64,000 nt of DNA from Plazaster borealis (lineage: Eukaryota > Echinodermata > Asteroidea > Forcipulatida > Labidiasteridae), in NCBI GenBank assembly GCA_021014325.1, contig CM037476.1:21798827-21862826 (forward strand), read 5' to 3'. Made by a program: the position numbers and the translations under genes. Positions 55,354 through 64,000 of the stretch are shown piece after piece (the stretch's first letter is position 1; the number at the start of each line of letters is the position of its first letter). Below the pieces are notes generated by a model. That model searched no databases, was not told the DNA's origin, and saw only the letters and a program-made list of their open reading frames with translations.

Positions 55354-55716
55354 TCTGAACTTCTGGTTGTTCGTGGAAGATGAAATTTGGAAAACAATTC
55401 TAAAAAGTTCACTAATGTCTCAGCAGCAATACTTCGATTTGTTGTTTATGCAATTCTTTTCTGATGCGACATGCATGGTACACACATGGTTCACACGTTA
55501 TATTACCTGTTCGGACGCTGAAATTGCAGTGAACCAGCGAACGCTTGACGACTAACTAAACGTCGTCACTTGGTGGCGCTAGCAGGGAAAAAGCGGTATC
55601 AACAAAAAATTATTCCACAAAAATTAACTCTCGTCGTTTGCTGAACTGAAGTGAAAGTGAGAGACGTTTGTTGAGAAATATCTCAAACTTTCTTCCAACT
55701 ACTGAAGTATCCTGCC
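55354..55716. promoter_or_regulatory. divergent promoter between ISCU and the STI1-like gene
   Basis: The start codons are 363 bp apart, head to head, with no repeat inserted although both genes are full of them. CGTCGTCACTTGGTGGCGCT at 55561-55580 is a GC-richer block near the middle. No TATA box is evident. Confidence 0.55.
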
Positions 55717-58700
55717 ATGGATGATGACGGTAAACCCACTTAATGTTGATCTGATACATTTTATTTAAACAAAGAACAAAATTTAGCAGAACAAAAGTAA
55801 ACTGGTAAACTTATCAGAAAATTTATCTGCCTCATAAAAAAACCAATATTAATTTTTTTAAATTATTGTCATTGTTTTCATAAATTCATACGTTGCGTTT
55901 ATGCCACTTTGGTTTCTGCATCAACAACGTATACTACTACATACAGATTGTGGATTAATTTAATTTTTTATCATATGGCAATTAATGGAATGGTATAATA
56001 TTATTAACATGATTAATAATAATGTCACTTTTCAGTAGGCCCATTAAGATTAATACGTTTTCACTGGATTTTTATTAGCTCACAGTGTAGAGCTTTAATA
56101 GTGGCCGAGTGGTCTACAGATGGCCAGCAGAAGAGCCTAGTGTAGAGTAGCACAGCAAATTCAATTGTTATTCAAGTCGTCGGAATGTGTGGTTCGAACC
56201 CTGGTCATGACATGTGTTGTCTTAAGCAAGATACTCTTCTTAAGACATGATATTTATTATTGCTCATTTGAAGTTATATAATGACTTGGGGAACGGCCAA
56301 GTAAAAGTAAACTTATCTTGAAGTAAAGTAGACTAAGTAATTGAGCAATAATTTTCGTCAATTTATAAAAATAAGGATGTAAAATATCTCAAAGTGTTTT
56401 TGGTTTATGACAAAATGAATACAGATGTACCTCCATTGGAGGACATGACTGGGTTGCTGCAGCAGGCGAAGGAGATGATGAGCTCAGAGGAATCTTCTTC
56501 ATCCTCCCAATCAATACCGGTCAAATCAACCTCTTCCAAGGTGGATCACCATAGCAATACATCTTTGTCAACCTCCAGCAGGGAGACATCGGAGGGCTTA
56601 CAATCTAAGAAAGAGATTTCTCCAAAGGTTAGTAAATAATTGAACGAGATGTTGTTCGGGGAGACGGCTGCATCATTCTTTTGGTTACCATCTTCTGTTA
56701 ATAGTTAGTGCCTACATATGTACAGACCTTTCTTTTGTTTACAAACACTGACGGTAAAGGCAGCCTTCAGTGTACAGCTGCAAACAAATTATTATCAACT
56801 CTTTCATTAGTTTAGACGACTTTAGTCGACTGCACTCATACACCCTCTTCTTTACCATTGGCGACTTTAGTCAACTAAGCTTACACACACAAAAACACTC
56901 AAGCCTGAGCACAAAGGCCATTTGTAATAAAGCATGTTCACCTTCCATACCAAAGCTTACCATCATTGGAAAGAGAAAGATCAGATCTTTCCAGTTATGG
57001 TAAAATAAAATAAGGTTGCTACAATCTCTTCAAATAAGAGTTGAAAGATTTGAAATGCCCAACACCTACAGAGCGCCATATGGTTGTGTCTGTACAAAAA
57101 AGTGTTTCAGATTACAGATCACACTGAGGAAAGAAAGACAAAGAACTTTGACGGTTATTGACTGATCTCAATGATTTTTGAATTATATATGAAAGATAAT
57201 TCAATAAGTTAGAACCTTTTTATTACTTATTTACATGTAGCTTGTAAAAATGTCCTTTGAATGAAAGCGCTCTGTTGTGTAATAATGTGTGCTTCACGCT
57301 TGAGTGGTCAAACAATGTGGTCACCAGCGGTGGTTTATGCCCAAGCAATTCGGTAATGAAAGGGTTAACTGAGTTTTTTATACTTTTATATTTTTATTTG
57401 TTATGCAAGTTGGCCCAAAACAAAGCTTAAGGCCATTTTTGGTAAGGGGTTAAAAGAAGAAAAATATTTAAGATGAAAATTACTCAGAGGAGCTGGAGGT
57501 AGGAATTGATTTTCCTCTTAAAACAGTCTAGATTGTAGGATGGAGGGAAACATGCACCAGGCAAGGAGTTCCAAAAAGATGCAGTATGTGGAATAAAGCT
57601 GTTGGAATGGCTCTTTATTAGTACAACTCTTCTTCTTTTTTTAAACCAAGTTTTTTATGAAATAGGCCTAAAGGTGTACCTTTTGTTTTGGGCAGCACAG
57701 TTGATTAACCCTTTAGAGACCATTCATTTCTGTATAATCATCATAAAATGCCCAGACATTGCTAATTGTTCATTTATTTAATCAACATTTTTCAGTGAAA
57801 ATGTCAAAAAAACAAAACGTGAACCAGAAAATTTGTTTAGGTTTTAGAAATTGGATGCTATGTTAAAATCGAAAACATTGGACAAAAATTCATATCCGGA
57901 CACGACCTTTACTTTGACCTCTTTGTTCGATTAGAAGTAGGTCAAATCTTGCGGCCGTTTGCGGCCGCTATGGGCATCTTGGTACAAGCCGCTTGTGGCC
58001 GCTATGGTCTCTAACTTAGGGTTAATCAGTGATATGGGTAATTTATGAAAGTATTAAATATTGTATTAAATCATTGTTTTGCAGTTAAGGCCTTCCATAC
58101 TTTTGCCAACTCACTGTAACATCATAAACGAAAGGTTTATAAATTGTAAACATTTTGTATAAAAAGAATAGAATGGAAAATGAAAAATGTTGAAAATAAT
58201 TTGTTCGTTAGTAAAAATATTGTTACCCACTTTAGGTATTTATCATTTTTTCTACTTACAAATATTTTGTAACCATGGTTACAGGAGACAACAAAATCAG
58301 TCGCATCATCGAGTGGTTTCGGTGGAATGAAGAAAGGCTTTCTCTTCGGTGGTCCGAGCAACAAAACAGTCACATCTTCTGGAAAGTCAAAAGCAAGCTC
58401 AGTGAAGTCTTTGCAGAAGTCGAGAGCAGTGGAAGAAATGCCAGTGATCCGTCCAAAGGAAGGGTCCGGCGACGGTAAAGATTGGTATCGAATGGATGAA
58501 GTTCAGGAAGCATTAAAAGCAACTGCTCCACTTCTTCAAAATAAAGGTACTCAGGAATGTCTGATTTTGGAACTTTGCATGGTGGAGAATAAAGTCTAGT
58601 AAGGTTTGTGGTAAAACCATTTGAAACTTTGCATGATATTCAATGGTCAGACAGTAGGAGGGTTGACTGTGTACTTTGTATTAACCATATGATAACGGTG

Positions 58701-60773
58701 GTATACTCTATAAAGGAATGGTTTTATCATTACTATTATTATTATATTGTCTATCGTATTGCAGTCTGGCATAGTTTGTCTATCATTCAAAACAACCGGG
58801 GATGATACTTAATGGTAATACAGCTCAGTAGGAGGGTTGACTGTGTACTGTGTATGCATTCACCATGTGATATCATATTGCAGGCTGGCATAGTGCATCT
58901 ATCATTCAAAACCACAGTGGATGGTATTGAAGGGTTAGACATATATCGTCATACAGGCATGTTACTCTTCTTACTTTAGTCTGATTTCCAATTTATTTGC
59001 CCTTGGGGAAAAATCAGAAAAAATGTGATTAAATAGCCTGAAAAGTCTATTAAAGGTATCGTACACGTTTGGTAATTTGACTCAAAACAAATATTAGCAT
59101 AAAAACTTACTTGGTAACAAGCAAACGGAGAGCTGTTGATAGTATAAAACATTGTGAGAAATGACTCCCTCTGAAGTAACGTAAAATAATAAAGACTTCT
59201 TGCAGGAAGCTTTTATTCCTATCTGAAAGCACACAAATTGTACAACAAGGGTGTTTTTTATTTCATCATTTTCTTGCAACTTCGATGACCAATTGAGCCC
59301 AAATTTTCACAGGCTTGTTATTTTATGCATATGTTGGGATACACCAAGTGAGAACACTGGTCTTTGACAATTTCCAAACGTGTTCAGTGCCTTTAAGCCC
59401 TACACCATATAAACAAGTAGGTCATCGCTTGTGATCTCAATTACTTATGAAACAATGCACTGTTAAATGAATTTCAGAATGGATAACTGACGACCTCTTG
59501 ACCAAGTTGGAGCGGCACCCGGGCATGGCCAAGAAGTTAACGGACCCTCGCTATGCTCAAGCAGTTCAGAAGTTTCAGTCCAACCCTCAGCAAGCCATTG
59601 AGGAATACAAAGACAACCCAGACGTCCAGCAGTTCTTCAAGGATTTCTGCGGTTTGCTTGGTAAGAGTTTACCCTTTCATTCAAACGTGAATTTCCCATG
59701 AACCAAAATCTCTGAATTCTACTCACCTGTTTCATGTGACTCTTATCAGCTGTTATCAGTAAAGTAGTTGTAATATAAACATTCACCCTGAAACCCACTT
59801 CCCCAAGGCCAGTGATCCTGACCCACAAGCCTACTGCTGGTGTTTTAAATAACCGAAATGCAGAGGGGGAAAGAGCAGAGAGAAACTCCTACTGTTTCTT
59901 ATTCGATTTCTCAAGATATATTTTGTCGACTTTTATGATTCAAAGTTGCTTTCAAGATAACATTTAACACTGTTTCTCAATACTTCACATTATAAACAAG
60001 AACCTGTGAAATTTTGTGGATATTTTTGTCAGTAAACTCACAGGCAGTGGAATCCTAAACCACATGTTTACGCAGGGCTTGAATTTGGGGGGGAAAATCC
60101 ACAAGACCACAGGGCTTGTTGCACAAAATATTTACTGGCACAGAATTGTTCTAACAAGACCACCAGAACAGTTTAGCATGCATACTGTTTTTATTTGAAC
60201 AAGCACTATGATGATATGGTGTAAGAGAAGATTTATCTAATTTGTCTTTATGGGCATAGTCCTACATGTGCATGCTTTACTCAATAGAATTGAAAGGTGT
60301 TTATCAGACTCAAAGTCCACATTTGAACATCACTTGTTTTTGTTTAAGATATTCACAGTGCTGTTGTATTATTCAATTGAAAAACACAAGATCGCCGGAC
60401 TTGTCCGGTCAAAACTTTACTGGCCTGACACTAAAACTACTGGCCTCGGGCCTGCGGTCCAGTGTAAAATTCGAGCCCTGGTGTACGCCTCGCAAACTTT
60501 TGATCAGATAAGAAAGATCTGGTCTGCTTTCACGGGTGATTCACGTAATGTTAAATCTTTAACCACTACATGGCGGATGACTTGTTTTTTCCACAATTTT
60601 TTCAGTGGACAGACTTAAGGCAGACATTTTTTAACGCGTGGAACAAAAAATTTCCTCAATTTTTTGTGAATCATGGTGAGTGGAGTGCCTACTCAATTTT
60701 CTCATACAACCTGACAACAACATCAAAACCCAGTGCCTTGTATCCTTTGGCAATTTGGCGCTTTATAAATACA

Positions 60774-60860
<87 letters not shown>

Positions 60861-62857
60861 CCAGAACTAATTAAAAGAACCTTTGTTGTCTTACCTATCT
60901 ACTCTAAGGTAGAATGACAAGTTCATATCTGAACTAGGTAGTCTCCCAGTTTCCCTATCAACTCCTTGGCAGTAGATGAGTAGCAGAACAAGTTCTTATA
61001 AGAACAGTTTTACAAAATAAATATTATCATGTGGTATTATCTGAATATAACAAAATTGATACTCCACCATGCAATGCCTGAAATCACCAAATTAAAAAAA
61101 TTGTTTGCTACTTTGGTAGATTCCTCTGTTTTTGCAATTTTAATTATTTTAACAAAGTTGCATGTTTGTGGTACATTATCTTGCTCTACCATTGCAGGTG
61201 AACATTTTTCGTCCATGGGTGGAGGTGCCACCCAGCCAACCCCGATCCCAACCCCTACCATCAGTCCAAGCATCAGAACGCAAGATGCCTCATCCGGAGC
61301 AGACATTGCAGTCAGGAGTAGCACTAATCCCAATCAAGCCACCGCAGCTGACGAAGCCAAGATGCAACAGATCTTATCTAATCCCGAGATTAGGGAGATC
61401 ATGATGGATCAGAGGATACAGAGATTAATGGAAACCTTGAGGAGTAATCCAGATCAGGGACAGAGGTAAGGACTACTGACTTTTAAACTTCGTTTTTTTT
61501 ATGAGAAATTGCCTCACATCACAAGGCTGGACGGCCACTTCAAGGTGAGGGCTACACTTAACCGATTTGGGCTGACGACCCAAACTAGCTGTCACCAGGG
61601 ACACATTGCCACCTACTCCTGGGGCTGAAACAGGGTTACCCCCTTCACATAAGGATGGAGAAATGGGTATCAACACTAGGAGCCTGGCTGGTAGAGCAGA
61701 ATGCTCTACCTTCGCAACTTTAAACAGATTAAAAAGGATTTCAAATTATCAGATATAAAGCCGCCCTCAGGTCGACCTTACGATGACACAAAACAGTCGG
61801 CGACTGACTTTCCAGGATGGTGCTGCGCCTGAGCTAAGGCCATCAGGAAAATGTCAGTCGTCGATTGTTTACAACCTGAGTATAACTACGATGATATTAA
61901 GATGATCGGCATTTTAAGTCGCCGTCAGAAAAAAATCAACATTTTGTAAAAATTCCTACTTCTACAACTTGTTCCCGACAAGCAGGAATCAATCAGAGTG
62001 GAACTGTGTGTATTTGCGACATCGTGCAACCCTGTAAGCTACCATTAGCCAATCAGCATGCGGAAAAGTAAGCAACAAAATGGCAGTCGCGAAATGGACT
62101 AGCAAAGTATATATTAAGACATATGTATGTTTCAATTTACAATTGCTTAAAAAGAATTTTGATTGCTACATGTAATTTTAACTAGTATGGTAGGTAAGTG
62201 TTAGTTCGTGTTGTCGGTGACAAATTGGTCGAATAGAAGATTAACGATGAAAACTAATCAGAAAGGAGATAAGGGAGGTGGGGTAGAATGAATTAGCTTT
62301 CATAACCTAAAAGTTCATTGGTGGGAAAAGGAGAAAAAGTAATTAAGAATTAAAAAGGACAAATTTCTTCAATGGTTTGACATCAATACACACTCCAAAA
62401 TCAGTCTTATCTTCAAGCAGGCCTGAATATTCGATTCTGATTGGTCGATCCATAGCAACAAGGAGTGTGATATAAACTTATATTGCACGGCCCATATCAC
62501 ACCCTGCGTATTGTGTGTTCTAACTGCGCATCAAGTTTGCTTGAAGATAAATACGTTATCACACGCGCGCTCATGGAATACGGACAACTATAGCGCGCCT
62601 GCATCCCATATCCAACTCGGCCTTCGGCCTCGTTGGATATGGGACGCAGAAGCGCTATATTTTTTTGTATACCACTGGCGCTTGTGTGATAACTTATAAT
62701 ATACCAATCTTGAAACCTCAAATCTTACAGACTTTCTTACCCTTTTGTTCGTCTTTTTTTTTTCTTCATCCCAAGGATTCTAGAGTCGGCAGGCCCAGAT
62801 GTACGAAGCAAGGTCCACAAGTTGATTGAAGCTGGACTTCTAGGGTTTGCTTCCTGA
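55717..62857 (+). CDS. STI1-domain protein, unnamed, possible Hsp70/Hsp90 co-chaperone
   Basis: Exons: 55717-55729, 56425-56627, 58285-58546, 59478-59660, 61198-61465, 62776-62857; 1011 bases, 336 residues, all GT-AG with matching phases. The N-terminus MDDDDVPPLEDMTGLL is acidic. A Ser-rich linker follows (about 25-65), then GFGGMKKGFLFGGPS (83-97), a short Gly/Phe/Lys motif. Residues 160-221 (RHPGMAKKLTDPRYAQAVQK, NPDVQQFFKDF) and about 276-334 (QILSNPEIREIMMDQRIQRL, then LIEAGLLGFAS at the end) look like two STI1/DP modules as in Hop, Hip and ubiquilins. A Pro/Thr-rich linker joins them. There is no TPR or UBA domain. I cannot name the orthologue. The very short exon 1 is supported by phase and by continuity of the acidic start. 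Confidence 0.85.
55730..56102. other. intron 1 of the STI1-like gene, no feature recognised
   Basis: AT-rich sequence; no element ends seen. Confidence 0.4.
56103..56240 (+). mobile_element. tRNA-Leu-type SINE head, MITE-free
   Basis: GTGGCCGAGTGGTCTACAG, GTGTGGTTCGAACCCTGG, then TTGTCTTAAGCAAGATACTC. The last stretch is the unoccupied version of the TTAA site filled at 44534-44910. Confidence 0.7.
56628..57704. other. intron 2 of the STI1-like gene, unremarkable
   Basis: GACTTTAGTCGACT and GGCGACTTTAGTCAACT near 56818-56880 form short inverted words. No exon or element. Confidence 0.4.
57705..58025. mobile_element. piggyBac-type MITE with CCC ends and TTAA duplication
   Basis: TTAA then CCCTTTAGAGACCAT at the left; ATGGTCTCTAACTTAGGG then TTAA at the right. 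CCC ends with TTAA are the usual piggyBac signature. GCGGCCG words repeat in the right half. Intron 2 of the STI1-like gene. Confidence 0.8.
58630..58930. repeat. tandem repeat shared with ISCU intron 3
   Basis: CAATGGTCAGACAGTAGGAG and TTGACTGTGTACTTTGTA, then GTAGGAGGGTTGACTGTGTA at 58829. These are reverse complements of units at 50058-50400. Confidence 0.7.
59050..59396 (-). mobile_element. TTAA MITE, complete copy
   Basis: TTAA-bounded. AGGTATCGTACACGTTTGG to CCAAACGTGTTCAGTGCCT. The central AGACTTCTTGCAGGAAGC has one mismatch and a small deletion lies upstream of it. Intron 3, 80 bp before exon 4. Confidence 0.85.
59661..60072. other. intron 4 of the STI1-like gene, no feature recognised
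   Basis: No element ends or coding exon seen. Confidence 0.35.
60073..60480. mobile_element. TIR element CAGGGCTCGAA, copy 3 (short)
   Basis: CAGGGCTTGAATTTGGGGG and CCACAAGACCACAGGGCTTG at the left; CCTCGGGCCTGCGGTCCAGT and AATTCGAGCCCTG at the right; 408 bp. It is an internally deleted relative of the ISCU intron copies. Confidence 0.75.
60740..60860 (+). mobile_element. retroelement 3' tail with TTA microsatellite
   Basis: GGCAATTTGGCGCTTTATAA then TACAG and about 27 TTA units. The AGCGCTTTATAAAT-type tail plus a trinucleotide run is typical of SINE or LINE 3' ends in this window (compare 45180-45218). Confidence 0.75.
61466..62399. other. intron 5 of the STI1-like gene, no feature recognised
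   Basis: GGTAGAGCAGAATGCTCTACC at 61690 is a short palindrome. Nothing else. Confidence 0.4.
62400..62730. repeat. foldback repeat, 46 bp before exon 6 of the STI1-like gene
   Basis: Core stem CCCATATCCAAC/GTTGGATATGGG around GGCCTTCGGCC at 62605-62643. The outer stem is TTATCACACGCGCGC against GCGCTTGTGTGATAA. The AT-rich left part joins the same element. Confidence 0.7.
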
Positions 62858-62948
62858 AGAAGTCTGAACTCTCAGTAGAGTGGGCAGTGGTTTCTTTGCT
62901 TTCCTGACCATCTACATGACTTTAAACCCATGATCATCGGCCTCTTAC

Positions 62949-63141
62949 ACCAGGTCCAAATTTCAAAAAAGCTGTTAAGCAGAAAATTCTGCTCAGCAAA
63001 TTTCTTTGCTAATCAAGAAACGTGTGGGGTACCAGTGGCAGGTAACTGTATGGTATTTTGGCCGATAAACTATTATTGCTCAGCAAGAGTTTTTTGTGCT
63101 TTGCAAGTTTTTGCGCTTACACGCTTTATGAAATTGGGCCC
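62949..63141. repeat. GGGCCCAATTT-family element
   Basis: AGGTCCAAATTTCAAAAAAG with GCTGTTAAGCAGAAAATTCT at the left and CTTTATGAAATTGGGCCC at the right. Complete but diverged; downstream of the STI1-like gene stop. Confidence 0.7.
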
Positions 63142-63186
63142 AGCCAATTTTAATGCTCTGCTTTAATACCACTCTGCTGATCAGAA

Positions 63187-63240
63187 ACACCAGAGCTTGA
63201 GTCCGGTGCTCTTAACCGCTCGGCCACAACACGCCACAAG
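63187..63240 (-). mobile_element. tRNA-Leu-type SINE head, reverse
   Basis: AACACCAGAGCTTGAGTCCG and CTTAACCGCTCGGCCACAAC are the reverse complement of the 44431 head. It is short and truncated. Confidence 0.65.
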
Positions 63241-63724
63241 GAAATTGTGGGAGAAAACCTTCATGATTGACAACGTTAATAAGTTGCACTGAGATTCATC
63301 CAACTCCAACATTGAGTAGGTTTGCGTAATATCCGCATTTTTATCAGACTCCAGTCAAACCAGGCAACGGATTCAGAAGAGTTTTGTCACGGTTATTTCA
63401 CATTTGTACCATTTTCAGAGCTGGCAGAATTTTTCCTGAAAATAAACCATTTACCTAATTATTTTTCAATAATTGTTTTTTAACTTTGTAATTTTGAACA
63501 TCTTTTTGTATATGTTTTTTTCTCCCTCAATTCAATCCTCGGACACCATAGGAGTTTTTTAAAGAATAAACCATTAATGAATGAATGAAAACCAAGCTTT
63601 CCGTGTTCTAATGAACAAATTTTAAAATCTTCCCAATTATGGAAGCCTTTACCCTATTATGTTGAATGAAATTCTAATATTTTCCTGATTGTTGTACAAA
63701 ATCTCCCTGATTGCAGATGAAAAT
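63241..63724 (+). repeat. dispersed repeat (also at 33.1, 35.4 and 21.5 kb)
   Basis: From about 63410: AGAGCTGGCAGAATTTTTCC, CTTTCCGTGTTCTAATGAAC, ATTATGTTGAATGAAATTCT. Split by a short unrelated piece at 63460-63590, which has AATAAA at 63565 as the nearest poly(A) word to the STI1-like gene. Confidence 0.6.
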
Positions 63725-64000
63725 GTTGTTTTTTGTCAAAATTGGGCTAAAAATCTGATAAAAATAAGGGTCAAGACTTGTATTTTTGTCAAAATTGGGC
63801 TAAAATTTGATAAAATCTTGAGGGGTAAGCCTAACATTTTTGTCGAAATTGGGCTAAAATCTGATAAAATCACAAGGGGTAAAGCTTACATTTTTGTTGA
63901 AATTTGGGCTAAAATCTGGTAAAATCACAAGGTGTAAGCCTTGCATTTTTGTTGAAATTGGGCTAAAATCTAAAAAATCACAAGGGGTAAGCCTTGGGCT
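63725..64000 (+). repeat. 54-bp tandem array, cut by the window end
   Basis: GGGCTAAAATC starts near 63744, 63797, 63851, 63906 and 63960. Units contain TTTTTGTCGAAATT and CACAAGGGGTAAGCC. The period of 54 keeps one frame open across units, but I see no other sign of coding. Confidence 0.85.

Noticed and set aside
60570..60917. 115-codon frame with a poly-Ile stretch
   Set aside because: Poly-Ile comes from the ATT/TTA microsatellite at a retroelement tail.

Overview
The window is animal nuclear DNA: long introns, GT-AG splicing, AATAAA signals, a vertebrate-type TTAGGG motif and very dense short DNA transposons. The gene content (F-type lectin, RPL13A hosting SNORD33/34, ISCU) and the repeat types suggest a marine invertebrate deuterostome, most likely an echinoderm such as a sea star; this taxonomic call is inference.

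Layout. (1) 1-3202: intergenic repeats. (2) 3203-19032, + strand: a five-exon gene for a 283-residue secreted protein with an F-type lectin (fucolectin) domain and a C-terminal PAN/apple domain; its 10.5-kb second intron is packed with nested transposons. (3) 19033-29777: about 10.7 kb without a recognisable host gene, holding transposon copies, a 58-bp perfect palindrome and a hAT-like element that contains further elements. (4) 29778-29849, - strand: tRNA-Trp(CCA). (5) 30136-41890, + strand: RPL13A, eight exons, 203 residues. Each of its seven introns carries one box C/D snoRNA (five SNORD33-like, two SNORD34-like), and intron 7 also holds a 2.4-kb minisatellite of 71-bp units. (6) 42156-48880: intergenic, with SINE and TTAA-element insertions. 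(7) 49081-55353, - strand: ISCU, the mitochondrial Fe-S scaffold, five exons, 160 residues. (8) 55717-62857, + strand: a six-exon gene for a 336-residue protein with two STI1-like modules, divergent from ISCU with 363 bp between start codons. (9) 62858-64000: repeats ending in a 54-bp tandem array cut by the window edge.

All four protein genes were assembled by hand from conserved peptides and splice phases; in each the exons sum to an intact frame. The commonest repeat is a family of 300-410 bp elements flanked by TTAA, about 15 copies, whose ends are conserved while their palindromic centres differ. The open frames of 60-149 codons outside these genes look like chance frames in repeats or AT-rich DNA.
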